From positions 617,999 through 681,998 of the forward strand of contig NZ_LMPS01000001.1 in assembly GCF_001424405.1 (NCBI RefSeq): a DNA stretch of 64,000 bases, read 5' to 3'. The position numbers were made by a program, and so were the translations under genes. Under the pieces are notes generated by a model that was not told the origin of the DNA, searched no databases, and saw only the letters and a program-made list of their open reading frames with translations. This DNA is from Dyadobacter sp. Leaf189. Its GTDB lineage: Bacteria; Bacteroidota; Bacteroidia; Cytophagales; Spirosomataceae. Shown here in pieces: positions 24,340 to 33,609 of the stretch (within the stretch, counting starts at the first letter, position 1; every line of letters begins with the position of its first letter).

Positions 24340-25521
24340 TTAATCCTGACCAACTCCCGCCACTTTATTCCATTTGCCCCAGGTAACAGACGGTTCGTAA
24401 TCTTTGAGATTGCTTTCAAAATACATCGCTCCCCAGGTCCAGTTGATATCGAGTGTATTGGCAAGATATTCAGCACTTTTTTGGCGTTCAGATGCAGGGA
24501 GGTTACCTTCTGTCTTCAATTTTTTCATGATCGCATTCACAGCAGTATCGTCGGTTTCTCCATTGATCCATGTCTCGAAGACGGTATTATCATTGGACCA
24601 TCGTTTCTCAAACAGGTGCTTTACACCACTTGGCTTAAAAATTCTGGGACCAAAACGGAGCAATGTCCAGTGGAAATAATCTCTTTCCAGCAAGTCACGG
24701 AGCAGGTTCTGCCGCTTTTCAGATTCGGGCGTTGAAAGTACAGCATGGTAAACGTACCTGGGAGAAAGGTAGCCCAAAGACAGTAACTGAGAAATACCGG
24801 AATCAATCAATGCATGGAAACCGGCAGGATCGCTCGCTGTTTCCAGGTACTTTGACAGTACATCCACAGCATTTGACGGCGTTACCTGAGAATCTGGTAT
24901 AGTTTCATTTACGAATGCTATCTCTTCGGGATCAATTTGCAGATCTTTCAGCGACGGCAATTCTCCTGCCTCGTACTCCGCTGGTAATGTGATTTGCTCA
25001 GGTTCTGGCAATGCATTTTTGATCGACAGGTTACCCCGCATTTTCCCGGCGAACTCAGCGAAAGAGGATGGAAGCTTGGAGATAGGGAAAGGTAGTTCGG
25101 CGGCGTGCACCAAAGTGTCGGTCCAGAATAGCTTGATATCGATATTGAGCAGTTTGAGGTTTTTGCTTAAAGAAGACTCAATCCTTGTTTCTTCCGGAGC
25201 AATTTCTTTGGTGGAATACACATAGCTGGCTTCAAAATCTTCTGCGATCTGAGCGATGATCTTTTCGGGCTCTCCAATTCTAAGTAAAAGGTCCCCGCCT
25301 TTTCTCCTGAGCTTATTCTGTAAATCAACAACACATTCAATCAGATGCTGAGCTCTTAAAGCACTCGTCCGGCGAAAGCCCAGCCGGGTTTTTTCATATT
25401 GTCTTGGATCAAAAACAAAAACAGGGAGTATTTCTTCTGAGGAGTTGCAGGCTGTCAATAACGCTTCATTATCCAATAATCGAAGGTCATTTCTAAACCA
25501 GTAAACAATGCGCTGCGCCAT
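24340..25521 (-). CDS. Photolyase/cryptochrome family flavoprotein, DASH-like, short C-terminus
   Basis: A 393-residue protein with the N-terminal antenna-binding alpha/beta domain (YWFRNDLRLLDNEAL at the start, about 1-140) and the FAD-binding helical domain (about 200-393). The latter includes LSPRYVYHAV, RDYFHWTLLRFGPRIF and DINWTWGAMYFES. The RDYF and WGAMYFES segments resemble DASH cryptochromes, which repair UV lesions in single-stranded DNA or act as light sensors. The open frame stops straight after the conserved VAGVGQD, where family members usually continue with DPR and about 35-40 more residues. This may be a real C-terminal truncation (see findings). Followed on the same strand by the lemA operon. 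Confidence 0.83.
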   Translation of the reverse strand: MAQRIVYWFRNDLRLLDNEALLTACNSSEEILPVFVFDPRQYEKTRLGFRRTSALRAQHLIECVVDLQNKLRRKGGDLLLRIGEPEKIIAQIAEDFEASYVYSTKEIAPEETRIESSLSKNLKLLNIDIKLFWTDTLVHAAELPFPISKLPSSFAEFAGKMRGNLSIKNALPEPEQITLPAEYEAGELPSLKDLQIDPEEIAFVNETIPDSQVTPSNAVDVLSKYLETASDPAGFHALIDSGISQLLSLGYLSPRYVYHAVLSTPESEKRQNLLRDLLERDYFHWTLLRFGPRIFKPSGVKHLFEKRWSNDNTVFETWINGETDDTAVNAIMKKLKTEGNLPASERQKSAEYLANTLDINWTWGAMYFESNLKDYEPSVTWGKWNKVAGVGQD

Positions 25522-25569
25522 TTACCTAAACTTAATTAATATGATGAAAATGTGATTGGAAATAATCGG

Positions 25570-25577
25570 CAAAGATA
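25570..25577 (-). promoter_or_regulatory. Candidate -7 element of the photolyase gene
   Basis: TATCTTTG on the minus strand matches TAnnTTTG, about 48 bases upstream of the ATG at 25521 and just after the terminator of the upstream gene. No -33 TTG at the right distance. Confidence 0.4.
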
Positions 25578-25585
25578 GGGACGCT

Positions 25586-25630
25586 AAAAACAAAATCCCG
25601 CTCAGGAACAATCTTGTCCGAAGCGGGATC
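25586..25630 (-). terminator. Terminator of the PorE-like gene
   Basis: ATCCCGCT (25595-25602) pairs with AGCGGGAT (25622-25629), with additional pairing inside. On the minus strand it is followed by the T-rich TTTTGTTTTTAG. Confidence 0.8.
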
Positions 25631-25649
25631 TCTTGTCGATTCTTTGTGC

Positions 25650-27662
25650 TTAGTAACTCAGGATCGTAAACTCAGTTCGTCGGTTACGCTGGTGTTCTTC
25701 TTCTGTTTTTGCATTTGGAACAATCAGCTCCCGCTCGCCATATCCTTTTGCGACCATTCTGTCCGCATCAATTCCCTTAGAATTCAGGTAAGCCACTGCG
25801 GACTCAGCTCTGTTCTGAGATAAAGTCATGTTGTATGCATCCGTAGCGCGCGCATCCGTATGGGAGCTCAGCTCGATGTTCATACTTGGATTATCTTTTA
25901 GGATTTGAACAAGCTTATCCAGCTCGATAGCAGCATCGGGACGAATGTTATATTTGTTCAAATCGTAGTAGATGTTTTCCAGGACAAATGTTTTGTTCAA
26001 TTCCAGCTTGTCCAGCTTGATCGTTACATTGAAGGTTGTATCTGTCAGTTCTTTTGTCAGGAATATCGGCGGAATGGAGCGACCTGTCATCGAAAATGGT
26101 TCGCGTCTGCTGATATAGCCTTTCCGTTCAGCCAGTAATACATAAGATCTGCCCTCTTCAACGGACTGCTTCCCGAACTTACCATCGCTGGTAGTAGGCA
26201 GCTGCGCGATTTGTACATCGGAAGTATCAGGATAAATGTGCACAATTGCCGAATCCAGCGGCGTGGATCCCTGGCCCGCAGTAATCACATTTCCCCCAAG
26301 GAAATACCTGACCACCTTCGGCTTTCCATTGATGAAGTTCGTGTTGTTAGGGTTAAGAGGATCGTTAGGGTCGTTGTTTTTAGCAATGGTTGTGCTGTCT
26401 GGCTCTTCCGGCGCAGCGAAATAGTAAATATCATCGTCGCCTTTGCCACCTTCCCGGTTAGAAGAGAAGAAGCCTTTTGTCAGACCTTCGTAAAAGACGA
26501 GTCCAAAATCATCCTGCGGGCTATTAAAGGGCAATCCCATATTTTCAATGGTAATCACTCCCTGAGTGCGTGTCGCTGAGAATAAGTCCAGCTTGCCCAA
26601 TCCGGGATGTCCATCCGACGCAAAGTAAAGTTTTCCACCTTCGGCTACATACGGGAACATATCATCTCCGGCAGTGTTGATATCCCTTCCCATGTTCACC
26701 GGCTTGCTGAAACGGCCGGATGCATCCATATTGGTACGGTATATGTCAATTCCGCCTGCACCACCAGGCCTGTTTGAAGCGAAGTAAAGTGTTTTCCCGT
26801 CGCGCGAAAATGCGGGTGATCCATCCCACGCAAGTGAATCATTGATCGGGAGAATGGCGGGAGCAGTCCATTTACCTTCCACATTGCGGCTCATATAGAG
26901 GTCTACATCCTTGCTGCTGTTCTTCTTACCCGTGTTTCCTCTTGCAAAAACCAGCGTTTTCCCATCGGGTGAAAATGCAGGAGAACCTTCATTCGCCTCC
27001 TCGGCATTAATTTCCGGGCTAAGTAAAACGGGATTGCCTTGAATCGCTCCCGGATCTTCGGTGATAGAGACCTTATATAGTCCTAACATTGCCTGCCCAT
27101 TGTTTTTATAGATTTTCTCTTTTTTGGAAGAAGAGAAAACAAGTTCTTTGCCAAGAACGGTAGGGGAGAATTCAGAGCCAGCGGTATTCAGTGGTATATT
27201 CTTAACCTCCACTTCCATTTTCTCCGTTTTAAGCCTGTCAGCAATGCGAAGAATTTCAACCTCCCGCAATGCCCTATCCTTTAAGGCTTGCGAGCCAACA
27301 GTATCTTTGGCAAATGAGGCAAATTGTGCAGAAGCTTCGCTGTACTGACCAGCTGTTTTCAATGCATACGCATACTGAAAACGGGCATCGTTACTTGCCA
27401 GGCCAGCATCCAACGCTTGCTTATAGTAGGGAATAGCTTCTTTAAAGCGATTTGATAGGCGGTAAGACTCGGCGATATAGTAGCTTGTTTGAACAGGTTC
27501 GTAATTTTCCTGAGCAGCTTTTTGAAAACCTTTTATCGCCAGGTCGTATTCTCCGTTAGCAAATTTCTTTTGACCGTCTTTGTAGGCTTGCATCGCCGAA
27601 TTGCAGCCGGATAAAAGAGCACCAAATATTACGAGGGTAAAGACACTCCGCAAAAGTTTCAT
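25650..27662 (-). CDS. PorE-like OmpA-family lipoprotein (TPR, PD40 propeller, CRD, OmpA)
   Basis: A 670-residue lipoprotein (lipobox LSGC, C20). Order of domains: TPR-like repeats (about 22-140); a WD40-like PD40 propeller (about 160-415, with GSPAFSPDGKTLVFA and GSPAFSRDGKTLYFASNRPG); a carboxypeptidase-regulatory-like beta domain (about 455-535); and an OmpA C-terminal peptidoglycan-binding domain (about 560-670, with the SHTD and RA motifs at 600-603 and 618-619). This is the architecture of PorE, which anchors the type IX secretion motor to peptidoglycan. Related OmpA/TPR proteins exist outside T9SS, so PorE identity is probable but not proven. The ATG at 27662 is chosen over 27758 because it gives a lipoprotein signal. 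Confidence 0.85.
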   Translation of the reverse strand: MKLLRSVFTLVIFGALLSGCNSAMQAYKDGQKKFANGEYDLAIKGFQKAAQENYEPVQTSYYIAESYRLSNRFKEAIPYYKQALDAGLASNDARFQYAYALKTAGQYSEASAQFASFAKDTVGSQALKDRALREVEILRIADRLKTEKMEVEVKNIPLNTAGSEFSPTVLGKELVFSSSKKEKIYKNNGQAMLGLYKVSITEDPGAIQGNPVLLSPEINAEEANEGSPAFSPDGKTLVFARGNTGKKNSSKDVDLYMSRNVEGKWTAPAILPINDSLAWDGSPAFSRDGKTLYFASNRPGGAGGIDIYRTNMDASGRFSKPVNMGRDINTAGDDMFPYVAEGGKLYFASDGHPGLGKLDLFSATRTQGVITIENMGLPFNSPQDDFGLVFYEGLTKGFFSSNREGGKGDDDIYYFAAPEEPDSTTIAKNNDPNDPLNPNNTNFINGKPKVVRYFLGGNVITAGQGSTPLDSAIVHIYPDTSDVQIAQLPTTSDGKFGKQSVEEGRSYVLLAERKGYISRREPFSMTGRSIPPIFLTKELTDTTFNVTIKLDKLELNKTFVLENIYYDLNKYNIRPDAAIELDKLVQILKDNPSMNIELSSHTDARATDAYNMTLSQNRAESAVAYLNSKGIDADRMVAKGYGERELIVPNAKTEEEHQRNRRTEFTILSY

Positions 27663-27854
27663 AATGTAAAGTATAAAATCAAACGATTCGACGCGCACAC
27701 TGGGTTTCTGAAAAACAATACTAATAAAGAACGTTTGGAAATAAAATTCTGGATACAAGTGGAAAAGATTTTTATCTGTGATGAATAGAGGGAAGTTTTC
27801 GGCAGGAAAATTGTTGATTTACAACCTGTTTTTGGAAAAAAGATCAGTAACGCT

Positions 27855-27884
27855 TTGCTAATCAGTTGCGGAATATTACTTTTG
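27855..27884 (+). promoter_or_regulatory. rpsL-rpsG promoter
   Basis: TTG (27855-27857), 19 bases, then TACTTTTG (27877-27884): an ideal Bacteroidota promoter. The sequence right after it, GCAGTCCG, recurs after the rplC promoter. It leaves a leader of about 70 bases before rpsL. Confidence 0.85.
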
Positions 27885-27959
27885 CAGTCCGATTTTTCGG
27901 GAAAACTGTTTACATAACAATAGATCGGATTGTTAATCAGATCAAAATCAATTTGTTAA

Positions 27960-28373
27960 ATGCCAACTATTTCACAATTAGTCCGTAAAGGTAGAGAGAC
28001 CATTACATGGAAATCAAAGTCACCGGCTTTGGATTCATGCCCTCAGCGTAGGGGTGTGTGCACCAGGGTGTACACTACAACGCCCAAAAAACCGAACTCC
28101 GCACTTCGTAAAGTAGCTCGTGTTCGTCTTTCCAACAACAAAGAGGTGAATGCCTACATCCCAGGTGAAGGCCACAACTTGCAGGAGCACTCGATCGTAT
28201 TGATCCGTGGTGGTCGTGTGAAGGATTTGCCAGGTGTTCGTTACCACATTATCCGTGGTGCATTGGATACTGCTGGTGTGAACGGACGTAAACAACGTCG
28301 TTCTAAATACGGTGCTAAGCGTCCAAAACCAGGACAGGTTGCAGCAGCACCAACAAAAGGTAAGAAAAAATAA
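27960..28373 (+). CDS. rpsL: 30S ribosomal protein S12
   Basis: S12 is the decoding-centre protein of the small subunit. The 137-residue product has the universal [18 protein letters not shown] block and [13 protein letters not shown], the two loops near the A site where streptomycin-resistance substitutions occur; both look wild type. The C-terminus is slightly extended and lysine rich. First gene of the str cluster, behind a strong promoter, and 117 bases before rpsG. Confidence 0.98.
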   Translation: MPTISQLVRKGRETITWKSKSPALDSCPQRRGVCTRVYTTTPKKPNSALRKVARVRLSNNKEVNAYIPGEGHNLQEHSIVLIRGGRVKDLPGVRYHIIRGALDTAGVNGRKQRRSKYGAKRPKPGQVAAAPTKGKKK

Positions 28374-28490
28374 AAAGTAACTCTCTCTGCTTTTATTAAA
28401 TAATTAAGTTGATAAAAGGGAAGTAATCTGCGCCTTAGCGTGGGTGAATAAGTTGCAAAACGAAACCTCGTGTAAAAACATTAAGACAAA

Positions 28491-28958
28491 ATGAGAAAGT
28501 CGAAACCAAAGAAAAGATATATCCTTCCTGATCCTAAGTTCAGGGATGTTCAGGTAACTAAGTTTGTGAACAACCTGATGTACGAAGGAAAGAAGAGCAT
28601 TGCATTTACCATTTTTTACGACGCATTGGAGTTGGTTGAGAAAAAAACCAGCGAAAATGGTTTGGAAACCTGGAGAAAAGCATTGAACAATGTTACGCCT
28701 TCAGTAGAGGTAAAAAGCCGCCGCGTAGGTGGAGCAACGTTTCAGGTTCCAACAGAAGTTCGTCCTGAGCGTAAGCAATCTCTTGGCATGAAATGGTTGA
28801 TCAACTATTCCCGCAAACGTGGAGAAAAAACAATGGTTGACCGTCTAGCCGGCGAAATTATCGCGGCTGCAAAAGGTGAAGGTGCTGCTGTGAAGAAGAA
28901 AGACGATACGCACCGTATGGCGGATGCGAACAAAGCGTTCTCTCACTTCCGTTTCTAA
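28491..28958 (+). CDS. rpsG: 30S ribosomal protein S7
   Basis: S7 nucleates assembly of the 30S head and binds the 3' domain of 16S rRNA. The 155-residue product has the N-terminal RKSKPKKR basic stretch and the conserved [16 protein letters not shown] block. Normal family length. It is followed by a strong terminator, so rpsL-rpsG form their own transcription unit apart from fusA. Confidence 0.98.
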   Translation: MRKSKPKKRYILPDPKFRDVQVTKFVNNLMYEGKKSIAFTIFYDALELVEKKTSENGLETWRKALNNVTPSVEVKSRRVGGATFQVPTEVRPERKQSLGMKWLINYSRKRGEKTMVDRLAGEIIAAAKGEGAAVKKKDDTHRMADANKAFSHFRF

Positions 28959-28977
28959 GCAAATAAAATATAATGCA

Positions 28978-29012
28978 ATCGGGAGTCTGGTTATCAGGCT
29001 CCCGATTTTTTT
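28978..29012 (+). terminator. rpsL-rpsG terminator
   Basis: ATCGGGAGTCTG pairs with CAGGCTCCCGAT (one G-U pair) around a five-base loop and is followed by a run of T. It lies 19 bases after the rpsG stop. Confidence 0.92.
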
Positions 29013-29044
29013 GTATAAATTTTTGAAAAATAACTTTCCCTCAA

Positions 29045-29075
29045 TTGGATTTATAATCAACAATTTATACTTTTG
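29045..29075 (+). promoter_or_regulatory. fusA promoter
   Basis: TTG (29045-29047), 20 bases, then TACTTTTG (29068-29075), directly after the rpsG terminator. The leader to the fusA ATG is about 95 bases. Confidence 0.78.
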
Positions 29076-29178
29076 CGCTCTGAATTTTTGGAAGTAATGG
29101 ATTTGTCATTCTCTGAAAAGTTCAAATTCTCCGAATTGAGTTGCACATCGAATAAAATATAACACATCACCATCTGTC

Positions 29179-31299
29179 ATGGCACGTGATCTAAGATTAA
29201 CAAGAAACATTGGTATTGCTGCGCACATTGATGCCGGTAAAACAACTACAACTGAGCGTATTCTGTACTATGCAGGGGTAAGTCACAAAATTGGAGAAGT
29301 ACATGATGGTGCTGCTACAATGGACTGGATGGAGCAGGAGCAAGAGCGTGGTATTACCATTACATCTGCGGCTACAACAGTTAACTGGAACTACCGTAAC
29401 GAGAAATATCATATCAACATTATCGATACTCCTGGACACGTAGACTTTACCGTTGAGGTAAACCGTTCTCTACGTGTTTTAGATGGTTTGGTTTTCCTTT
29501 TCAGCGCGGTTGATGGTGTTGAGCCACAATCTGAAACGAACTGGCGCCTTGCTAACAACTATAATGTAGCACGTATTGGGTTCGTAAATAAAATGGACCG
29601 TTCCGGAGCAGACTTCCTGAAAGTTTGTGCTCAGGTTAAAGAAATGTTGGGCAGCTACGCAGTGCCTCTTCAATTGCCGATCGGCGCTGAAGATTCTTTC
29701 AAAGGTGTTGTTGACCTGGTTAACTTCCGTGGTATTGAGTGGAATGAGGCAGATAAAGGAATGACTTTCACTGAGGTTCCTATTCCTGACGATATGTTGG
29801 AAGAAGCAACTGAGTGGAGAGAGAAATTGCTTGAAGCAGTTGCTGAATTCGATGATACTTTGATGGAGAAATATTTCGAAGATCCTAACTCGATCTCGGA
29901 AGACGAAATTTTAGCTGCGTTGCGTGCTGCAACTATCAGCATGAAGATCGTTCCTATGGTTTGCGGTTCTTCTTTCAAAAACAAAGGTGTTCAAACAATG
30001 CTCGATTACGTGATGGCGATTTTGCCTTCACCAATGGATCGTGAGAGTATTATAGGAACAGATCCACGTACAGGCAACGAAGTTAGCCGTAAGCCTTCTG
30101 AGACGGATCCTTTCTGCGCACTTGCATTTAAAATTGCAACTGACCCTTATGTTGGGCGCCTTTGCTTTATCAGATCTTATTCTGGTGTACTTGACTCGGG
30201 TTCTTATGTATTGAACAACCGTTCAGGTAATAAAGAGCGTATCTCACGTATATTCCAGATGCACGCTAATAAGCAAAATCAGATTGACAAGCTTGAAGCA
30301 GGGGATATTGGTGCGGTAGTAGGTTTCAAAGATATTAAGACAGGAGATACGCTTTCGGATGAAAAATCTCCGATTGTATTGGAATCAATGGTATTCCCTG
30401 AGCCTGTAATTGGTTACGCAATCGAGCCTAAGAAAGCTGCTGATAGCGATAACTTCTCAAAAGCAATCACTAAGCTGATCGAAGAAGATCCAACACTCCA
30501 GGTTGAAAGTAACGAGGAGACTGGTCAAACGATCATTAAAGGAATGGGAGAGCTTCACTTGGAAATTATCATCGACCGTATGCGTCGTGAATTCAAAGTA
30601 GAGGTAAACCAAGGTGCTCCACAGGTTGCTTACAAAGAGATCTTGACTAAGAACTACGAGCACCGTGAAGTGTACAAGAAACAAACTGGTGGTCGTGGTA
30701 AGTTTGCCGATATCGTATTTGAAATCGGGCCACGTGATGACAATGAAGAGGGCAAAGAGCCAAAAACTGGTTTGCAGTTTGTAAACGAAGTGGTAGGTGG
30801 TGCTATTCCTCGTGAATTCATTGCTCCGGTTCAAAAAGGATTTGAGGCTGCTATGATCAACGGTGCGTTGGCAGGCTATCCTTTGGATTCTATGAAAGTT
30901 CGTCTGTTCCACGGTTCATTCCACGATGTCGATTCAGATTCACTTTCTTTCGAATTGGCAGCTAAGATAGGTTTCAAAGAAGCAGCACGTCACGCTGGTT
31001 CGAAGTTGATGGAGCCTATTATGCACGTTGAAGTACTTACTCCTGACGAATACACCGGTCCTATTACAGGTGACTTAAACCGTCGTCGTGGTATCATGCG
31101 CGGTATGGATTCACGTAATGGTGCACAGGTTATCAAAGCTGACGTTCCTCTTTCTGAATTGTTCGGCTATGTAACTGACCTTCGTACAATGTCATCGGGC
31201 CGTGCAACTGCGTCTCTTACTTTCGCTTACTACGAGATCGTTCCTAACAACATCGCTGAGGGGGTAATTGAAAAGGCAAAAGGCTTAGTTAGAGCTTAA
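29179..31299 (+). CDS. fusA: Translation elongation factor G
   Basis: EF-G is the GTPase that drives translocation of tRNAs and mRNA. The 706-residue protein has G1 [13 protein letters not shown] (from about residue 15), G3 DTPGHVDF, G4 NKMD, then domains II-V including [13 protein letters not shown]. Length and motifs are those of a canonical EF-G of the fusA type. It has its own promoter and terminator. tuf, which follows fusA in many bacteria, is absent here. Confidence 0.98.
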   Translation: MARDLRLTRNIGIAAHIDAGKTTTTERILYYAGVSHKIGEVHDGAATMDWMEQEQERGITITSAATTVNWNYRNEKYHINIIDTPGHVDFTVEVNRSLRVLDGLVFLFSAVDGVEPQSETNWRLANNYNVARIGFVNKMDRSGADFLKVCAQVKEMLGSYAVPLQLPIGAEDSFKGVVDLVNFRGIEWNEADKGMTFTEVPIPDDMLEEATEWREKLLEAVAEFDDTLMEKYFEDPNSISEDEILAALRAATISMKIVPMVCGSSFKNKGVQTMLDYVMAILPSPMDRESIIGTDPRTGNEVSRKPSETDPFCALAFKIATDPYVGRLCFIRSYSGVLDSGSYVLNNRSGNKERISRIFQMHANKQNQIDKLEAGDIGAVVGFKDIKTGDTLSDEKSPIVLESMVFPEPVIGYAIEPKKAADSDNFSKAITKLIEEDPTLQVESNEETGQTIIKGMGELHLEIIIDRMRREFKVEVNQGAPQVAYKEILTKNYEHREVYKKQTGGRGKFADIVFEIGPRDDNEEGKEPKTGLQFVNEVVGGAIPREFIAPVQKGFEAAMINGALAGYPLDSMKVRLFHGSFHDVDSDSLSFELAAKIGFKEAARHAGSKLMEPIMHVEVLTPDEYTGPITGDLNRRRGIMRGMDSRNGAQVIKADVPLSELFGYVTDLRTMSSGRATASLTFAYYEIVPNNIAEGVIEKAKGLVRA

Positions 31300-31303
31300 A
31301 TGT

Positions 31304-31339
31304 GAAGTGCTACCAGCTTGCTTGGTAGCACTTCATTTT
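31304..31339 (+). terminator. fusA terminator
   Basis: A perfect 12-bp stem, GAAGTGCTACCA (31304-31315) with TGGTAGCACTTC (31323-31334), followed by ATTTTATA. Begins four bases after the fusA stop. Confidence 0.9.
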
Positions 31340-31435
31340 ATATAGATATAAATCAGTAAAGTAAATGGTTCTTTTGCTGATGGATTGTCAAAACTCATTT
31401 GACAAGATTTTCTGAACCGGAAACAAACAAAAGAA

Positions 31436-31741
31436 ATGAATCAAAAAATTCGTATTAAGCTTCGGTCATTTGACCACAACTTGGTTGATAAGTCAGCTGA
31501 GAAAATTGTGAAGGCTGTAAAGGCGACTGGTGCTATTGTTAGTGGTCCAATTCCTTTGCCGACCAAAACCGAGAAGTTTACTGTGTTGCGCTCACCACAC
31601 GTTAATAAGAAATCGAGAGAGCAGTTCCAGCTTTGTACTTACAAACGTCTGGTTGATATTTTCTCTACTAGCGCAAAAACTGTTGATGCATTGATGAAGC
31701 TTGAATTGCCAAGTGGTGTTGATGTTGAAATTAAAGTTTAG
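31436..31741 (+). CDS. rpsJ: 30S ribosomal protein S10
   Basis: S10 (NusE) is a 30S head protein and also part of the NusB-NusE antitermination complex. The 101-residue product shows [14 protein letters not shown] at the N-terminus and the [13 protein letters not shown] loop. In most bacteria it is the first gene of the S10 operon. Here terminators stand on both sides (after fusA and 136 bases after its own stop), and rplC has its own promoter, so S10 looks like a single-gene unit. Confidence 0.97.
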   Translation: MNQKIRIKLRSFDHNLVDKSAEKIVKAVKATGAIVSGPIPLPTKTEKFTVLRSPHVNKKSREQFQLCTYKRLVDIFSTSAKTVDALMKLELPSGVDVEIKV

Positions 31742-31876
31742 TAAAAGCCGACTTATTTAAGGTAAGTCAAAGACATAAATTGGGTGAAGGTCCGCTTTCG
31801 GAAACCACATCTGAGCTCGAGGATGCCACTTAATTGGATGCATTATACGCAACAATCACCGGCATTCTAAAAAATG
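31742..31876 (+). other. Long 3' untranslated region of rpsJ, no gene seen
   Basis: 135 bases between the rpsJ stop and the terminator at 31877. No open frame with a plausible product and no tRNA. It would be transcribed as a 3' extension of the rpsJ mRNA or as a small RNA. Confidence 0.4.
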
Positions 31877-31907
31877 AGGTCAGATGGTAATTCATCTGAC
31901 CTTTTTT
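31877..31907 (+). terminator. rpsJ terminator
   Basis: A perfect 10-bp stem, AGGTCAGATG (31877-31886) with CATCTGACCT (31893-31902), around a six-base loop, followed by six T. Confidence 0.92.
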
Positions 31908-31941
31908 GCTGATTATCAGCGAGAAATATTTTTTAACTGCA

Positions 31942-31972
31942 TTGGATACTAAGAATTGATTTTCTACCTTTG
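31942..31972 (+). promoter_or_regulatory. rplC promoter (head of the main ribosomal protein operon)
   Basis: TTG (31942-31944), 20 bases, then TACCTTTG (31965-31972), followed by CAGTCCG as at the rpsL promoter. The leader to rplC is about 50 bases. Confidence 0.8.
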
Positions 31973-32024
31973 CAGTCCGTTTTAAAGAATAAGGGGTATT
32001 ACCTGCTAAATTTAAATTTCAAAC

Positions 32025-32645
32025 ATGTCTGGTTTAATTGGTAAGAAAATCGGGATGACCAGTTTGTACAATGCTGACGGGCAGGCTCTGGCATGTACTG
32101 TGATCCAAGCTGGTCCTTGTGTTGTTACACAAGTTAGGTCCGAAGAAAAGGATGGTTATAAAGCCATTCAATTAGGTTTTGGTGAGAAGAAAGAAAAGAA
32201 TTCTTCCAGACCTATGATTGGCCACTTCAAAAAAGCCAATACAACTCCCAAACAAAAGTTGGTTGAGTTTAAGGAATTTGAAGTGGAGCATGAATTAGGA
32301 ACTTCGTTATCTGTACAGGATATTTTCGAAGAAGGTGAGTTCGTTGACGTTGTTGGCTCAGCCAAAGGACGCGGCTTTCAGGGTGTTGTAAAACGTCACG
32401 GTTTTGGTGGTGTGGGTGGTCAAACTCACGGTCAGCATAACAGAGCGCGTCACCCAGGTTCGATTGGTGCCTGCTCTTTCCCTTCGCGCGTATTTAAAGG
32501 TATTCGCATGGGTGGACGTATGGGTAACAATCGTGTAAAGATTCAGAATTTGAGAATTCTGAAAGTGATACCTGAGCAGAACATTTTAGTTGTTAGTGGC
32601 TCAGTACCGGGTTCAAAGAATTCATTTCTAATCATTGAGAAATAG
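32025..32645 (+). CDS. rplC: 50S ribosomal protein L3
   Basis: L3 is an early 50S assembly protein whose loop reaches the peptidyl transferase centre. The 206-residue product shows the [10 protein letters not shown] start and the central [17 protein letters not shown] extension, ending in [15 protein letters not shown]. First gene after its own promoter, starting the series rplC-rplD-rplW-rplB that continues with short spacers. Confidence 0.98.
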   Translation: MSGLIGKKIGMTSLYNADGQALACTVIQAGPCVVTQVRSEEKDGYKAIQLGFGEKKEKNSSRPMIGHFKKANTTPKQKLVEFKEFEVEHELGTSLSVQDIFEEGEFVDVVGSAKGRGFQGVVKRHGFGGVGGQTHGQHNRARHPGSIGACSFPSRVFKGIRMGGRMGNNRVKIQNLRILKVIPEQNILVVSGSVPGSKNSFLIIEK

Positions 32646-32650
32646 CACCA

Positions 32651-33280
32651 ATGGAACTGTCCGTATTAAATATAAAAGGAGAAGATACCGGCAAGAAGGT
32701 AAGTGTGTCAGAAGAGATTTTCGGCATTGAACCTAATACGCACGCGATCTATCTCGATGTAAAGCTTTACCTGGCAAATCAGCGTCAGGGAACGCATAAG
32801 TCAAAGGAACGTGCAGAAGTAAATCATTCTACACGCAAGATCAAACGTCAAAAAGGAACAGGTGGTGCACGTGCAGGTAGCATTAAGTCTCCTGTTTTCG
32901 TAGGCGGTGGCCGGATTTTCGGTCCAAGACCTCGTGACTACGGTTTTAAGTTGAATAAAAAGGTTAAAGTATTAGCTCGCAAGTCGGCGTTTTCTGCCAA
33001 AGCACAGTCTGATGCGATATCTGTTCTGGAAGCATTCACATTTGATGCGCCTAAAACGAAATCATATCTGAATGTTTTGACATCGCTTTCATTAGTGAAT
33101 ACAAAAACTTTATTGATTCTTCCATCAATTGACAGCAATGTTTATCTGTCAAGCCGTAACATTCCAAAAGCGAAAGTTACAACTGTGGACGCGGTCAATA
33201 CTTATGACCTGATGTATGCAGACCGTCTTTTGATAAGTGAATCTGCTCTGTCTATTTTGGAAACCCAATTGAACAAATAA
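32651..33280 (+). CDS. rplD: 50S ribosomal protein L4
   Basis: L4 lines the exit tunnel with L22 and is an assembly initiator; in E. coli it also represses its own operon. The 209-residue product has the tunnel loop [23 protein letters not shown] and the conserved [14 protein letters not shown] that follows it. Spaced five bases from rplC and two from rplW. Confidence 0.97.
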   Translation: MELSVLNIKGEDTGKKVSVSEEIFGIEPNTHAIYLDVKLYLANQRQGTHKSKERAEVNHSTRKIKRQKGTGGARAGSIKSPVFVGGGRIFGPRPRDYGFKLNKKVKVLARKSAFSAKAQSDAISVLEAFTFDAPKTKSYLNVLTSLSLVNTKTLLILPSIDSNVYLSSRNIPKAKVTTVDAVNTYDLMYADRLLISESALSILETQLNK

Positions 33281-33282
33281 CA

Positions 33283-33570
33283 ATGAGTGTACTGAAACGT
33301 CCGATTATAACCGAAAAGGTAACGGCTCAGGGTGGTCAAGGAAAATATGCTTTTGAAGTGTCTCTTACTTCTAATAAGGTAGAGATTAAAAAAGCTATTG
33401 AGAAGCTGTTCGGGGTTACCGTAGAAAGCGTTCACACCATGCGTAGCATTGGTAAAAGTAAGTCCCGCACATCGGGAGGAAAATTTGTAAGTGGAAAAAC
33501 GTCGACTATCAAGAAAGCTATCATAACAGTAGCTGAAGGAGAGATCATCGATATATACGGTGAGGCATAA
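33283..33570 (+). CDS. rplW: 50S ribosomal protein L23
   Basis: L23 sits at the exit of the nascent peptide tunnel and docks trigger factor and SRP. The 95-residue product begins SVLKRPIITEKVT and contains the family's KYAFEV and ANKxEIK-like segment (SNKVEIKKAIEKLFGV). Two bases downstream of rplD. Confidence 0.97.
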   Translation: MSVLKRPIITEKVTAQGGQGKYAFEVSLTSNKVEIKKAIEKLFGVTVESVHTMRSIGKSKSRTSGGKFVSGKTSTIKKAIITVAEGEIIDIYGEA

Positions 33571-33609
33571 GCCTGGTTGAACGACTTAAATCTTGACGAG
33601 TAATATCAA

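Noticed and set aside
30457..30912. 151-codon minus-strand frame in fusA
   Set aside because: Antisense shadow of EF-G.
31300..31435. Search for tuf after fusA
   Set aside because: Only a terminator and a short leader are present; tuf must be elsewhere.
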